Positions 38,843-47,446 of a stretch of DNA of 64,000 nt are shown here, piece after piece. The stretch comes from Flavobacterium sp. N2270 (GTDB lineage Bacteria; Bacteroidota; Bacteroidia; Flavobacteriales; Flavobacteriaceae), in assembly GCF_025947225.1 (NCBI RefSeq), contig NZ_CP110005.1, forward strand, positions 2,542,001 to 2,606,000. Reading direction: 5' to 3'. Every line of letters begins with the position of its first letter. Within the stretch, counting starts at the first letter, position 1. Below the pieces are notes generated by a model that ran no database searches, had not been told where the DNA came from, and worked only from the letters and a program-made list of their open reading frames with translations. Both the position numbers and the translations under genes were made by a program.

Positions 38843-39283
38843 ATGGAAAATAACAAAAATCAAGAAATTGTAAAGAACGTATTTACGAAGTATTTGGAAG
38901 ATAAAGCACATCGTAAAACACCCGAACGATATGCAATTCTTCAAGAAATATACAATACAAAAGAACATTTTGATATTGAATCTTTATATATTAAAATGAA
39001 GAACAAAAACTATCGTGTAAGTAGAGCAACCCTTTACAACACTATTGAACTTCTTTTAGAATGTGGTTTAGTTAGGCGTCATCAATTTGGACAAAATCAA
39101 GCACATTATGAAAAATGCTATTTTGACAAACAACATGATCATATTATAATTACAGATACTAATGAAGTAATTGAATTTTGCGACCCTAGAATTCACCAAA
39201 TAAAACAAACTATGGAAGAAATGTTTGGGATAGATATTCATACACATTCTCTTTATTTTTACGCAACAAAAAAACAACAATAA
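38843..39283 (+). CDS. Fur-family transcriptional regulator
   Basis: A 146-residue metal-responsive repressor. The winged-helix domain spans residues 1-85 ([26 protein letters not shown], then [20 protein letters not shown]). The dimerisation domain has [21 protein letters not shown] near 100-118, which contains the HDH regulatory-metal motif, and ends with [13 protein letters not shown]. The usual CxxC after HDH is replaced by TDTN, so the structural zinc site of E. coli Fur is missing, as I recall for other Bacteroidota Fur proteins. The metal sensed (iron, zinc or peroxide) is uncertain. The purA gene begins 33 bases downstream. Confidence 0.9.
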   Translation: MENNKNQEIVKNVFTKYLEDKAHRKTPERYAILQEIYNTKEHFDIESLYIKMKNKNYRVSRATLYNTIELLLECGLVRRHQFGQNQAHYEKCYFDKQHDHIIITDTNEVIEFCDPRIHQIKQTMEEMFGIDIHTHSLYFYATKKQQ

Positions 39284-39316
39284 ACTACTCAATAACAACA
39301 CAAAACAACTAAAAAA

Positions 39317-40588
39317 ATGACTGTAGACTTACTACTAGGGTTACAATGGGGTGACGAAGGAAAAGGAAAAATTGTAGATGTATTAACCTCAAAATATGAC
39401 ATTATTGCTCGTTTTCAAGGTGGACCAAATGCAGGACACACTTTAGAATTTGACGGAATTAAACATGTTTTAAGAACTATTCCTTCTGGAATTTTTCACA
39501 AAAACGCAAAAAACGTTATTGGAAATGGTGTAGTTATTGACCCAGTTGTATTTCAGAAAGAACTTGAAGGCTTAGAAAAATTCAATATGGATGTTACTTC
39601 TAAACTTTTAATTTCTAGAAAAGCACATTTAATTTTACCAACTCATCGTTTGCTTGATGCAGCATCTGAAGCTTCAAAAGGAAAAGCAAAAATTGGTTCT
39701 ACATTAAAAGGTATTGGGCCAACTTATATGGATAAAACAGGTAGAAATGGTTTACGTGTTGGAGATACTGAACTAGCAGATTTTAAGGAAAGATATAGAG
39801 CTTTAGCTGACAAGCATGAATCTATGATTGCTTTTTACAATGTAGATTTACAATACAATCTACAAGAAATGGAAGATGAGTTTTTTACGTCTATTGAAGT
39901 ACTAAAAAAATTAACTTTCATTGATAGTGAAGAATACTTAAATCAAGCTTTAAAAGCGGGTAAATCTATCTTAGCTGAAGGAGCTCAAGGTTCTCTTTTA
40001 GATGTTGATTTTGGAACATATCCATTCGTAACTTCATCAACAACTACTGCAGCTGGTGCTTGTACAGGTTTAGGAATAGCGCCAAATAAAGTAAAAGACG
40101 TTTACGGAATTTTCAAAGCATATACTACTCGTGTAGGAAGTGGTCCTTTTCCCACTGAATTATTCAATGAAGAAGGAATAACAATGGCTAAAGTAGGTAA
40201 CGAATTTGGAGCTGTAACAGGTCGCCCAAGACGTTGCGGATGGTTAGATTTAGTTGCACTTAAATATGCGGTTCAAGTAAATGGTGTAACACAATTGTAC
40301 ATGATGAAAGGAGATGTTCTTTCTGGTTTTGATACTTTAGATATTTGTACAGGTTATAAATACAAGGGAGAAATTATTAATCATTTACCCTATAATATTG
40401 AACCAGAAAATGTTGAGCCAATTTTTACAACAATGAAAGGTTGGAAAGCAGATTTAACAGGAATGACAACGTATAATGAATTACCTGACGAATTAAAAGA
40501 ATATATCGCTTTTATTGAAAAAGAAGTAGAAGTACCTATAAAAGTAATTTCTGTAGGTCCAGATAGAAAACAAACAATTACAAAATAA
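39317..40588 (+). CDS. purA: Adenylosuccinate synthetase
   Basis: A 423-residue GTP-dependent enzyme that converts IMP and aspartate to adenylosuccinate, the first step from IMP to AMP. MTVDLLLGLQWGDEGKGKIVDVL contains the GTP-binding loop and catalytic aspartate at the start. RFQGGPNAGHTLEF holds the catalytic histidine near residue 41. The middle has GSTLKGIGPTYMDKTGRNGLR (IMP binding), then EGAQGSLLDVDFGTYPFVTSS, and the end has GPDRKQTITK. The length and motifs are standard. It is 33 bases behind fur and ends in a strong terminator, so a fur-purA operon is likely. Confidence 0.97.
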   Translation: MTVDLLLGLQWGDEGKGKIVDVLTSKYDIIARFQGGPNAGHTLEFDGIKHVLRTIPSGIFHKNAKNVIGNGVVIDPVVFQKELEGLEKFNMDVTSKLLISRKAHLILPTHRLLDAASEASKGKAKIGSTLKGIGPTYMDKTGRNGLRVGDTELADFKERYRALADKHESMIAFYNVDLQYNLQEMEDEFFTSIEVLKKLTFIDSEEYLNQALKAGKSILAEGAQGSLLDVDFGTYPFVTSSTTTAAGACTGLGIAPNKVKDVYGIFKAYTTRVGSGPFPTELFNEEGITMAKVGNEFGAVTGRPRRCGWLDLVALKYAVQVNGVTQLYMMKGDVLSGFDTLDICTGYKYKGEIINHLPYNIEPENVEPIFTTMKGWKADLTGMTTYNELPDELKEYIAFIEKEVEVPIKVISVGPDRKQTITK

Positions 40589-40595
40589 TATTTTA

Positions 40596-40625
40596 AAACG
40601 TCTCTTTAACCAGAGACGTTTTTTT
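40596..40625 (+). terminator. Intrinsic terminator after purA
   Basis: A 9-base stem AACGTCTCT / AGAGACGTT with a 6-base loop, followed by a T run. It begins 8 bases after the purA stop. Confidence 0.92.
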
Positions 40626-40670
40626 ATGATAAAAATTTCTTAATAATAAAGGCCTTATCGAGTTTTTACT

Positions 40671-40678
40671 TAAATTTG
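40671..40678 (+). promoter_or_regulatory. -7 box upstream of the OstA-like gene
   Basis: TAAATTTG matches TAnnTTTG. The TTG inside it (40676) also opens the longest frame, but transcription would start after it, so the gene probably starts at the next TTG (40697). No clear -33 box was seen. Confidence 0.45.
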
Positions 40679-40696
40679 ACACAAATTATAACTATT

Positions 40697-42340
40697 TTGA
40701 AAAAGCACATTTTATATATAACAAGCTTGCTATTAGTAAGTTTTTCTCTTTTCTCACAAGAAAATAAAAAAATTATCATTGAACATTCCGATTTTATCGA
40801 TATGAATCAGAATGAAATTCCTGGAGCAATTATATTTACAGGAAATGTAAGTGTTTTACATAATGGAGTTCAAATAAAATGCAATAAAGCCTATCATTTT
40901 AAAGATGAAGATTATATAAAAGCTTTTGGAAATGTTCAAATTAATCAAGGCGACTCTATCCATATGGACAGTCGTTATGCAGAATACAACGGTAAAACCG
41001 AATTTGCTTTTGCAACTGGTGATGTAAATCTTCGTTCACCTGAATCTACTTTAGTTACTGATACTATATTTTTTGATAAAAAAAAACAAGTCGCTTTTTA
41101 TAACAGCTATGGAACTATTAAAAATAAAGAAAATACATTAAAAAGTAAATCGGGTAAATATTTTCTTTCAGAAAAGAAATACAAATTTACATCAGCAGTT
41201 ACCGTAACAAACCCTGAAAGTACAATAAAAACAAATCATTTAGATTTTTATGAGAACTCTGGTCATGCTTATGTTTTTGGACCCTCAACCATAACTAGTA
41301 AGGATAATGTTATTTATACCGAAAATGGTTTTTATGATACTAAAACCGGAATTGGAAAACTAAAAAAAGGTTCAAAAATTACGTATAGTAATAAAATTAT
41401 TGAAGGTGATGATTTATTTTATGATAGAGAAAAAAATTATTCACGAGGAATTAATAATGTTAAAATTACTGATACTATAAATAATTTAGTAGCAAAAGGG
41501 CATTATGCAGAAATGTACAGAAATCCTTTAACACGTAAAGACTCAATTATACTAACAAAAAGAGCCGTTGTAATTACCAAAGTTGAAAAAGATTCACTTT
41601 ATATGCACGGTAAAAAAATACAAGTTACTGGTCCTCCAGAAAACAGAATTATCAAAGCATTCAATAATGTTCGTTTTTATAAATCAGATATGAGTGGAAA
41701 ATGTGATTCTCTGCATTCAAGCAATAAAACAGCATTAACTCAATTAATTGGAAAACCTATTATTTGGAATTTTGACAATCAAATGACTGGAGATATTATA
41801 CACCTAATAGGTAATAATGAATCTGAAAAACTAGATTCTTTAAAAGTGCTTAATAATGCGTTTATTATTCAAAAAGACACTCTAAGTAAAAATGGCTTCA
41901 ACCAAATTAAAGGACAAAATTTATATGGTAAATTTATTGACAACAACCTTAATGAAGTAGATATTATTAAAAATGCAGAAGTTATTTATTACATGTATAA
42001 TGATAATAATGAGTTAATTGGCATCAATAAAGGCGTTTGTAGTAAAATTAACTTAATACTAAACGAAAATAAAATTGAAACCATTACATTTTTTAAAAAA
42101 CCAGAATCAGAAATTTATCCCGAATCTGAGTTTCCTGAAAATGCAAGAAAACTAAGAGGATTTAATTGGCGAGGCGACGAACGAATAAAATCTAAAGATG
42201 ATATTTTTCCTGATGAAGAGAATATCATACATGAGAAAATTCTAATTGAAAGCAAGAAAAAAGAATTAGAAGTAGATGTACCAATGGGGGTTTTAAAGGA
42301 AACACTTGATTTCGATAAAAACAATCCAAAAAAAGAGTAA
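40697..42340 (+). CDS. OstA-like LPS-transport protein
   Basis: About 547 residues. From TTG 40697 the protein reads M-KKHILYITSLLLVSFSLFSQ, a normal signal peptide; there is no ATG nearby. The mature part has repeated OstA/LptA-type beta-jellyroll motifs: ITGNVSVLHNGVQIKC-like text (GAIIFTGNVSVLHNGVQIKC), YIKAFGNVQINQGDSIHMDS, and several more GNV or G.V repeats. LptA and the N-domain of LptD carry LPS through the periplasm. It is longer than LptA and lacks a barrel, so I call it OstA-like. The C-terminus is charged (KKKELEVDVPMGVLKE). The class III aminotransferase gene starts 51 bases later. Confidence 0.8.
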   Translation: MKKHILYITSLLLVSFSLFSQENKKIIIEHSDFIDMNQNEIPGAIIFTGNVSVLHNGVQIKCNKAYHFKDEDYIKAFGNVQINQGDSIHMDSRYAEYNGKTEFAFATGDVNLRSPESTLVTDTIFFDKKKQVAFYNSYGTIKNKENTLKSKSGKYFLSEKKYKFTSAVTVTNPESTIKTNHLDFYENSGHAYVFGPSTITSKDNVIYTENGFYDTKTGIGKLKKGSKITYSNKIIEGDDLFYDREKNYSRGINNVKITDTINNLVAKGHYAEMYRNPLTRKDSIILTKRAVVITKVEKDSLYMHGKKIQVTGPPENRIIKAFNNVRFYKSDMSGKCDSLHSSNKTALTQLIGKPIIWNFDNQMTGDIIHLIGNNESEKLDSLKVLNNAFIIQKDTLSKNGFNQIKGQNLYGKFIDNNLNEVDIIKNAEVIYYMYNDNNELIGINKGVCSKINLILNENKIETITFFKKPESEIYPESEFPENARKLRGFNWRGDERIKSKDDIFPDEENIIHEKILIESKKKELEVDVPMGVLKETLDFDKNNPKKE

Positions 42341-42391
42341 GATATTTTCAGAATTCTAAATTACTTAAACCTATTACATCAAAATAATAAA

Positions 42392-43582
42392 ATGTTATCC
42401 GATTTTTTCAAATACCAAGCTCAAACTACAGAACATCCACTTGCTATGGAAGTTTCACACGCAAAAGGTTCATACATATACAATACAGCCGGAAAAGAAT
42501 ATTTAGACTTTGTTGCTGGCGTTTCTGCAAATACTTTAGGACATCAACCTAAAAGAGTTAACGATGCCATAAAAACACAGTTAGACAAATATTCACATGT
42601 TATGGTTTATGGTGAATATGCACAAAATCCAGCAACTGAACTTTGTAAATTATTAGCACAAAACCTACCTTCTACTCTATCAAAAACATACTTAACTAAT
42701 TCTGGTACAGAAGCAATTGAAGGTGCATTAAAATTGGCTAGAAGAGTTACAGGCAGAAGTCAGTTAATTTCGTGTCATAATGCTTATCATGGAAACACAA
42801 TGGGAAGCATGAGTGTTATGGGGTTTGAAGAACGTAAACAAATATTTAGACCGCTAATTCCAGATGTAGATTTTATTACTTTTAACAACGAAGCTGATTT
42901 AGAAAAAATTACCTCTAAAACCGCTGGTGTACTTTTAGAAACCATTCAAGGCGGTGCAGGATTTATTCAACCTGAAAATAATTTTCTCAAAAAAGTAAAA
43001 CAACGTTGCGAAGAAGTAGGTGCTATTATGATTTTAGATGAAATTCAACCTGGATTTGGTCGTACTGGAAAATTATTCGGATTTGAAAACTATGATGTTG
43101 TTCCAGACGTTGTGGTTATGGGAAAAGGAATGGGAGGAGGAATGCCAGTAGGCGCTTTTACAGCTTCTGCTGAAATGATGGATTTATTGAGTCATGATCC
43201 AAAATTAGGTCACATTACTACATTTGGTGGTCATCCTGTAATTGCAGCTGCTTGTTTAGCAACTTTGCAAGAACTAACCGAAACAAATTTAATAGCTGAA
43301 ACACTAGAAAAAGAAGCTTTATTTAGAAAAACCTTAGTTCACCCACTAATTAAAGAAATAAGAGGAAAAGGATTAATGCTCGCTGCTATGACAGAAAGTC
43401 CGGATTTAGCAACAGAAGTTATTTTAAAATGCCAAGAAAAAGGGCTTATTTTATTTTGGTTACTCTTTGAAGGCTGCGCTATTCGTATTACTCCACCCTT
43501 AACAATTTCAAATGAAGAAATTATAAAAGGTTGTGGCATTATTCTTGAAGCATTAAATGAGATAGAGAACAATAATAATTAA
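42392..43582 (+). CDS. Class III PLP aminotransferase (acetylornithine-aminotransferase-like)
   Basis: A 396-residue fold-type I PLP enzyme. The N-terminal region YIYNTAGKEYLDFVAGVSANTLGH is typical of the OAT/ArgD group. YLTNSGTEAIEGALKLAR near 100-117 binds phosphate, LQSNAY-type text is CHNAYHGNTMGSM, and MILDEIQPGFGRTGKLFGFE near 212-230 holds the cofactor aspartate. The PLP lysine is K245 in VMGKGMGGGMPVGAF. The substrate could be acetylornithine, ornithine or another omega-amino acid, and the neighbours do not decide. It lies between an envelope gene and a TPR gene, with no arginine genes in view. Confidence 0.88.
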   Translation: MLSDFFKYQAQTTEHPLAMEVSHAKGSYIYNTAGKEYLDFVAGVSANTLGHQPKRVNDAIKTQLDKYSHVMVYGEYAQNPATELCKLLAQNLPSTLSKTYLTNSGTEAIEGALKLARRVTGRSQLISCHNAYHGNTMGSMSVMGFEERKQIFRPLIPDVDFITFNNEADLEKITSKTAGVLLETIQGGAGFIQPENNFLKKVKQRCEEVGAIMILDEIQPGFGRTGKLFGFENYDVVPDVVVMGKGMGGGMPVGAFTASAEMMDLLSHDPKLGHITTFGGHPVIAAACLATLQELTETNLIAETLEKEALFRKTLVHPLIKEIRGKGLMLAAMTESPDLATEVILKCQEKGLILFWLLFEGCAIRITPPLTISNEEIIKGCGIILEALNEIENNNN

Positions 43583-43689
43583 TATTAAAAATTGTTAATT
43601 AAATTGTTTAAAACAATTCGCACAAGAAATGATTGCCCCACTATTTTTCCTTAATTTTAAATATAGGAGAAACCTTAAAAAGAGAAGCT

Positions 43690-45084
43690 ATGAGAATGAG
43701 TCACGATGAAGAAGAAAATAACTTTTCCTTATCTAAATTTGAATCAATGTTAAAAACAAATAAAGTTTTTTTCTTTGATTCTGAGGAGTTTGAAGAAATC
43801 ATTCTCCACTATATGGATACAGGACGAATGAACTTAGCCAAAAAAGCTTTAAAATTAGGTTTGGAACAACATCCAAAATCTACAGGGTTAAAATTGGTAC
43901 AAGTAGAAACTTTAATTTACGAAGACAAACTTGATATTGCAGAAAAACTCTTAAATGAATTATATGCAATTGAACCACATAATGAGGAAATATACATCCA
44001 AAAAGCAAATATTTACTCTAAAAGAGATCAACATGAAGAAGCAATTGAAACTTTAAAAATTGCTTTAAAATATACTGATGATGCTGCTGATGTTTATTCT
44101 ATGATAGGAATGGAATATCTTTTTAACGACGAACTTGAAAAAGCAAAAGAATTTTTTATTCGTTGTTTAAGCGAAGATACAGAAGATTATTCTGCACTTT
44201 ACAATGTAGTTTATTGCTTTGATTTTCTAGACCAAAACGGAGAAGCTATTATTTATTTAAATAGTTTCATCGACAAAAATCCATACAGCGAAGTAGCTTG
44301 GCATCAACTAGGACGCCAATATTATGCGGTAAAGAATTTTGAAAAAGCAGTTTGGGCTTTCGATTACGCAACATTAATTGATGAAACTTTTTTAGGTGCT
44401 TATTTAGAAAAAGCAAAAGCATTAGAAAAGCTAAAAAAATATGAAGAAGCAATTGCTTGTTATGCAATTACTATGGAGTTAGACGATGCTACTTCTTTTG
44501 TTTTCTTACGCGTAGGTAAATGTTATGAAAAAATTGACAATATTGAATTCGCACTTCAATACTATTTAAAAACAGTTCATGAAGATCCTTTATTAGATAA
44601 AGGCTGGATTGCTATTACCGACTTTTACATTCGTCAAAAAAACTATCAAAAAGCGCTATACTACGTAAATAAAGCAATTGGAATTGATGGAGAAAACAAT
44701 ATGTATTGGAAAAGATTTGGAGCAATTAATCAGGCTTTAAATTTACATGAAGAAGCAGAACTTGGCTATAGAAAAGCATTTGAAACTGGCGACATTAATT
44801 TAGACACATTTGTTCTTTGGTCTGATACTCTTCAGTTTTTAGGCGAGTACGATTCTGCTATTGAAATTTTATTACAATCATCAGAATTATTCCCAGATAA
44901 TTATGAAATTGAATACCGATTAGCAGGTTTAAATTACATGGTAAAACAAGTTAAAAAAGGTAATTTCCATTTAAATAATGCATTACGATTGAATTTCGCA
45001 AATCACACTTTTTTTAAAGAGAATTTTCCAACAATTTGGGAAAAAAAATCAGTTCAAAATCAAATTATAAAATATAGAGAATAA
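43690..45084 (+). CDS. Cytoplasmic tetratricopeptide-repeat protein
   Basis: About 464 residues from ATG 43690 (MRMSHDEEENNFSLSKFES); a TTG at 43633 opens the frame earlier but gives no better start, and ATG 43696 is also possible. There is no signal peptide. Tandem TPR helices fill the protein: MNLAKKALKLGLEQHPKS, IYIQKANIYSKRDQHEEAIETL, AYLEKAKALEKLKKYEEAIACY and RVGKCYEKIDNIEFALQYY. Such proteins act as adaptors. The closeness to DUF368 (26 bases) and aroE suggests a run of housekeeping genes read together, with no more exact role visible. Confidence 0.82.
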   Translation: MRMSHDEEENNFSLSKFESMLKTNKVFFFDSEEFEEIILHYMDTGRMNLAKKALKLGLEQHPKSTGLKLVQVETLIYEDKLDIAEKLLNELYAIEPHNEEIYIQKANIYSKRDQHEEAIETLKIALKYTDDAADVYSMIGMEYLFNDELEKAKEFFIRCLSEDTEDYSALYNVVYCFDFLDQNGEAIIYLNSFIDKNPYSEVAWHQLGRQYYAVKNFEKAVWAFDYATLIDETFLGAYLEKAKALEKLKKYEEAIACYAITMELDDATSFVFLRVGKCYEKIDNIEFALQYYLKTVHEDPLLDKGWIAITDFYIRQKNYQKALYYVNKAIGIDGENNMYWKRFGAINQALNLHEEAELGYRKAFETGDINLDTFVLWSDTLQFLGEYDSAIEILLQSSELFPDNYEIEYRLAGLNYMVKQVKKGNFHLNNALRLNFANHTFFKENFPTIWEKKSVQNQIIKYRE

Positions 45085-45110
45085 GTAAGCTTATTTTCAA
45101 TTCATTATTC

Positions 45111-46079
45111 ATGAGAAAAATTTTTCCCGATTATTTAATCATTACACTAAAAGGAATTGCAATGGGGGCTGCTGATGTAGTTCCGGGTGTTTCTGGAGGT
45201 ACAATAGCATTTATTTCTGGCATTTATCAAGAATTAATTGATAGCATTAATGGAATTAATCTTTCATTATTAAAAACTTTAAAAAAAGAAGGAATAAAAG
45301 CAACTTGGAAGCAAGCAAATGCTTCATTTTTAATAGCTTTAGTAGTTGGAATAGGAATAAGCATATTAACTTTTTCTAAAATAATTACACATTTATTAGA
45401 AACACAGCCCATAATGGTTTGGTCTTTCTTTTTTGGATTAATAATTGCAAGTGTTTTACTCATTTGGAAACAAATTACAAGTTTAAAACCTGTTTCAATT
45501 CTCGCGTTAATAATTGGTATTATTTTAGCTTATTTCATCACAATTATAAAACCAGTAAGTAGCCCTGAAAGTTATACTTATCTATTCCTTTCAGGATTTA
45601 TTGCGATAATTGCAATGATTTTACCTGGAATTTCTGGAGCTTTTATTTTATTACTAATGGGGTCTTATGAAACTGTTATTGGTACTATAAATCAATTTAG
45701 AGAAGGCTTAACCCAAATGAATACAGAATTAATTTCAACTTCATTAATGAAGCTTGGCGCTTTTGCTATTGGGGCAATAATTGGCTTAAAAACTTTTTCT
45801 AAAATACTGCATTGGATGTTTGACCATCATAAAAATACAACTTTAGCAATGCTAATAGGCTTTATGATAGGCTCTCTTAATAAAGTTTGGCCTTGGAAAG
45901 AAGTCTTAGAAACACGTATAAATAGTCATGGAAAAACTGTTCCTTTTTTAGAAAAAAGTATCTTACCACAAAATTTTGAAGGTGATGCTCAAGTTATTTT
46001 AGCAATTATTTTAGCAACATTTGGTTTTTTAGTAATTTACGGAATGGAAAAAGTTGCAGCACATTTAGAAAAAAAATAA
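45111..46079 (+). CDS. DUF368 family membrane protein
   Basis: A 322-residue polytopic membrane protein with about eight helices. The N-terminal signature KGIAMGAADVVPGVSGGTIAF at residues 14-34 and a second, inverted copy MILPGISGAFILLLMGSYETVI near 165-186 are the DUF368 hallmarks. Recent work links DUF368 proteins (PopT/UptA-related) to recycling of undecaprenyl phosphate across the membrane; I recall this and cannot check it here. Such a role would fit a cell that makes two surface glycans. The gene lies 26 bases after the TPR gene and 4 bases before aroE. Confidence 0.9.
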   Translation: MRKIFPDYLIITLKGIAMGAADVVPGVSGGTIAFISGIYQELIDSINGINLSLLKTLKKEGIKATWKQANASFLIALVVGIGISILTFSKIITHLLETQPIMVWSFFFGLIIASVLLIWKQITSLKPVSILALIIGIILAYFITIIKPVSSPESYTYLFLSGFIAIIAMILPGISGAFILLLMGSYETVIGTINQFREGLTQMNTELISTSLMKLGAFAIGAIIGLKTFSKILHWMFDHHKNTTLAMLIGFMIGSLNKVWPWKEVLETRINSHGKTVPFLEKSILPQNFEGDAQVILAIILATFGFLVIYGMEKVAAHLEKK

Positions 46080-46083
46080 TACA

Positions 46084-46842
46084 ATGAAAAAGAAGAAACT
46101 GAAAAAACAATATAAATATGGTCTTATAGGTCGTAATATCGATTATTCATTTTCAAAAAATTATTTCACAGAAAAATTTTCATTGTTTCATTTTGACAAT
46201 TGTGAATACTTAAATTTTGATATTAATACAATAGAGCAATTTACAAAAATCACAAAACACACTAAAGGATTAAAAGGCCTAAATATTACTATTCCATATA
46301 AAGAAGCAATAATTCCTTATTTAGATAAAGTTTCTAAAAACGCTAAAAAAATTGGAGCAGTAAATACCATTACAGTTTCAAAAAAAGGCAAATTAAAAGG
46401 CTATAATACCGATTATTTTGGGTTCAAAAAATCATTAAAACCTCTATTAAAAGACAACCACAAAAAAGCACTTATTTTAGGAACTGGTGGCGCAAGTAAA
46501 GGTGTTGCTTTTGCTTTACAAAAACTTAAAATAGAATATGATTTTGTTTCAAGAAATCCTAATGAATTTCAAATATCATATAATGAATTAAACCAAGATT
46601 TTTTTGATGAATATCAAATCATTATTAACACTACTCCACTTGGTACTTTTCCAAATATTGATGAATGTCCGCCTTTAGATTATAGTTTATTCACTAAGAA
46701 ACATATTGCTTTTGATTTAGTTTACAATCCAGAAGAAACTACCTTTTTAAGAAAAGCTGCTGAAAATAAAGCAACAGTTAAAAACGGATATGAAATGTTA
46801 GTATTTCAAGCTGAAAAAGCATGGATTATTTGGAACAAATAG
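46084..46842 (+). CDS. aroE: Shikimate dehydrogenase
   Basis: A 252-residue NADPH enzyme of the chorismate pathway, which reduces 3-dehydroshikimate to shikimate. The substrate-binding domain has YGLIGRNIDYSFSKNYFTEKF at residues 12-32 and LKGLNITIPYKEAIIPYLD near 61-79 with the catalytic lysine. IGAVNTITV and GYNTDYFGF follow, the latter with the catalytic aspartate. The Rossmann domain has LILGTGGASKGVAFAL near 138. The C-terminus GYEMLVFQAEKAWIIW is typical. In this lineage the usual VGxPLxHS motif is IGRNIDYSFS, a common Bacteroidota variant as I recall. It follows DUF368 by 4 bases. Confidence 0.93.
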   Translation: MKKKKLKKQYKYGLIGRNIDYSFSKNYFTEKFSLFHFDNCEYLNFDINTIEQFTKITKHTKGLKGLNITIPYKEAIIPYLDKVSKNAKKIGAVNTITVSKKGKLKGYNTDYFGFKKSLKPLLKDNHKKALILGTGGASKGVAFALQKLKIEYDFVSRNPNEFQISYNELNQDFFDEYQIIINTTPLGTFPNIDECPPLDYSLFTKKHIAFDLVYNPEETTFLRKAAENKATVKNGYEMLVFQAEKAWIIWNK

Positions 46843-46900
46843 TTATTATAATCAATTCACGCAACCTAGCCGTATTTTTATCATCTATTAAAAAAAAAAT

Positions 46901-47284
46901 ATGTCAAAAATTAAATCATTTAGTTTATTCTTATTGATCGGAATTTGTTTTTGTTGTAGTAATGATGAATTAACTCAAGAACAAGAAAATCAAAACTTAA
47001 ACCTACTGTTTTCAGAAATTGAAAATATGGCAACTAGTGTAACTTGTAGTGATCCTTCAGAATGGACTTATACTAGTTATGGAAATAAACCATGTGGTGG
47101 TCCAGTTGGCTACATCGCTTATTCAAGAAACATTAACACTTTTCTATTTCTTCAAAAAATAGAAGAACATAGAATAAAACAATTAGAATATAACATCCGT
47201 TGGAAACTTATTAGCGATTGTTCAGTACCACCTCAACCTATTGAAATACTATGTGAAAACGGAAATGCAATACTTGTATATTAA
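46901..47284 (+). CDS. Small lipoprotein with a CGGPVGYIAYS motif
   Basis: A 127-residue lipoprotein. The signal MSKIKSFSLFLLIGICFCC contains the lipobox ICFCC, and the mature part begins near residue 18. A variable, charged linker leads to VTCSDPSEWTYTSYGNKPCGGPVGYIAYS, then a helical part (IEEHRIKQLEYNIRWK) and SDCSVPPQPIEILCENG near the end. Four cysteines in the mature domain (TCSD, PCGG, SDCS, LCEN) could form two disulfides. I recall similar hypothetical proteins in flavobacteria, with CGGP and SDC motifs, but no function. It stands alone between aroE and the DUF349 gene. Confidence 0.72.
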   Translation: MSKIKSFSLFLLIGICFCCSNDELTQEQENQNLNLLFSEIENMATSVTCSDPSEWTYTSYGNKPCGGPVGYIAYSRNINTFLFLQKIEEHRIKQLEYNIRWKLISDCSVPPQPIEILCENGNAILVY

Positions 47285-47385
47285 AAAAGCTTAACTTTTT
47301 TTTCTGAAATTAATAAAATATTTAAATTTCACATAATTCTTTTTTACGTTTTCCCCATAAAATAAACCACATTTAACGGTTTTTC

Positions 47386-47416
47386 TTTGAAATTTAATGT
47401 TGCATTCGTATCTTCG
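47386..47416 (+). promoter_or_regulatory. Candidate DUF349 gene promoter
   Basis: TTTG (47386-47389), 19 bases, then TATCTTCG (47409-47416), one mismatch to TAnnTTTG. It lies 31 bases before ATG 47447. The longer frame from TTG 47387 would begin inside this -33 box, which rules that start out. Confidence 0.6.
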
Positions 47417-47446
47417 AAAACTAATAGTAACCTTAAGCATGTAATA

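Noticed and set aside
47387..47446. Longer DUF349 protein from TTG 47387
   Set aside because: The codon falls within the -33 box of a good promoter whose -7 box is at 47409-47416; ATG 47447 follows the expected start.
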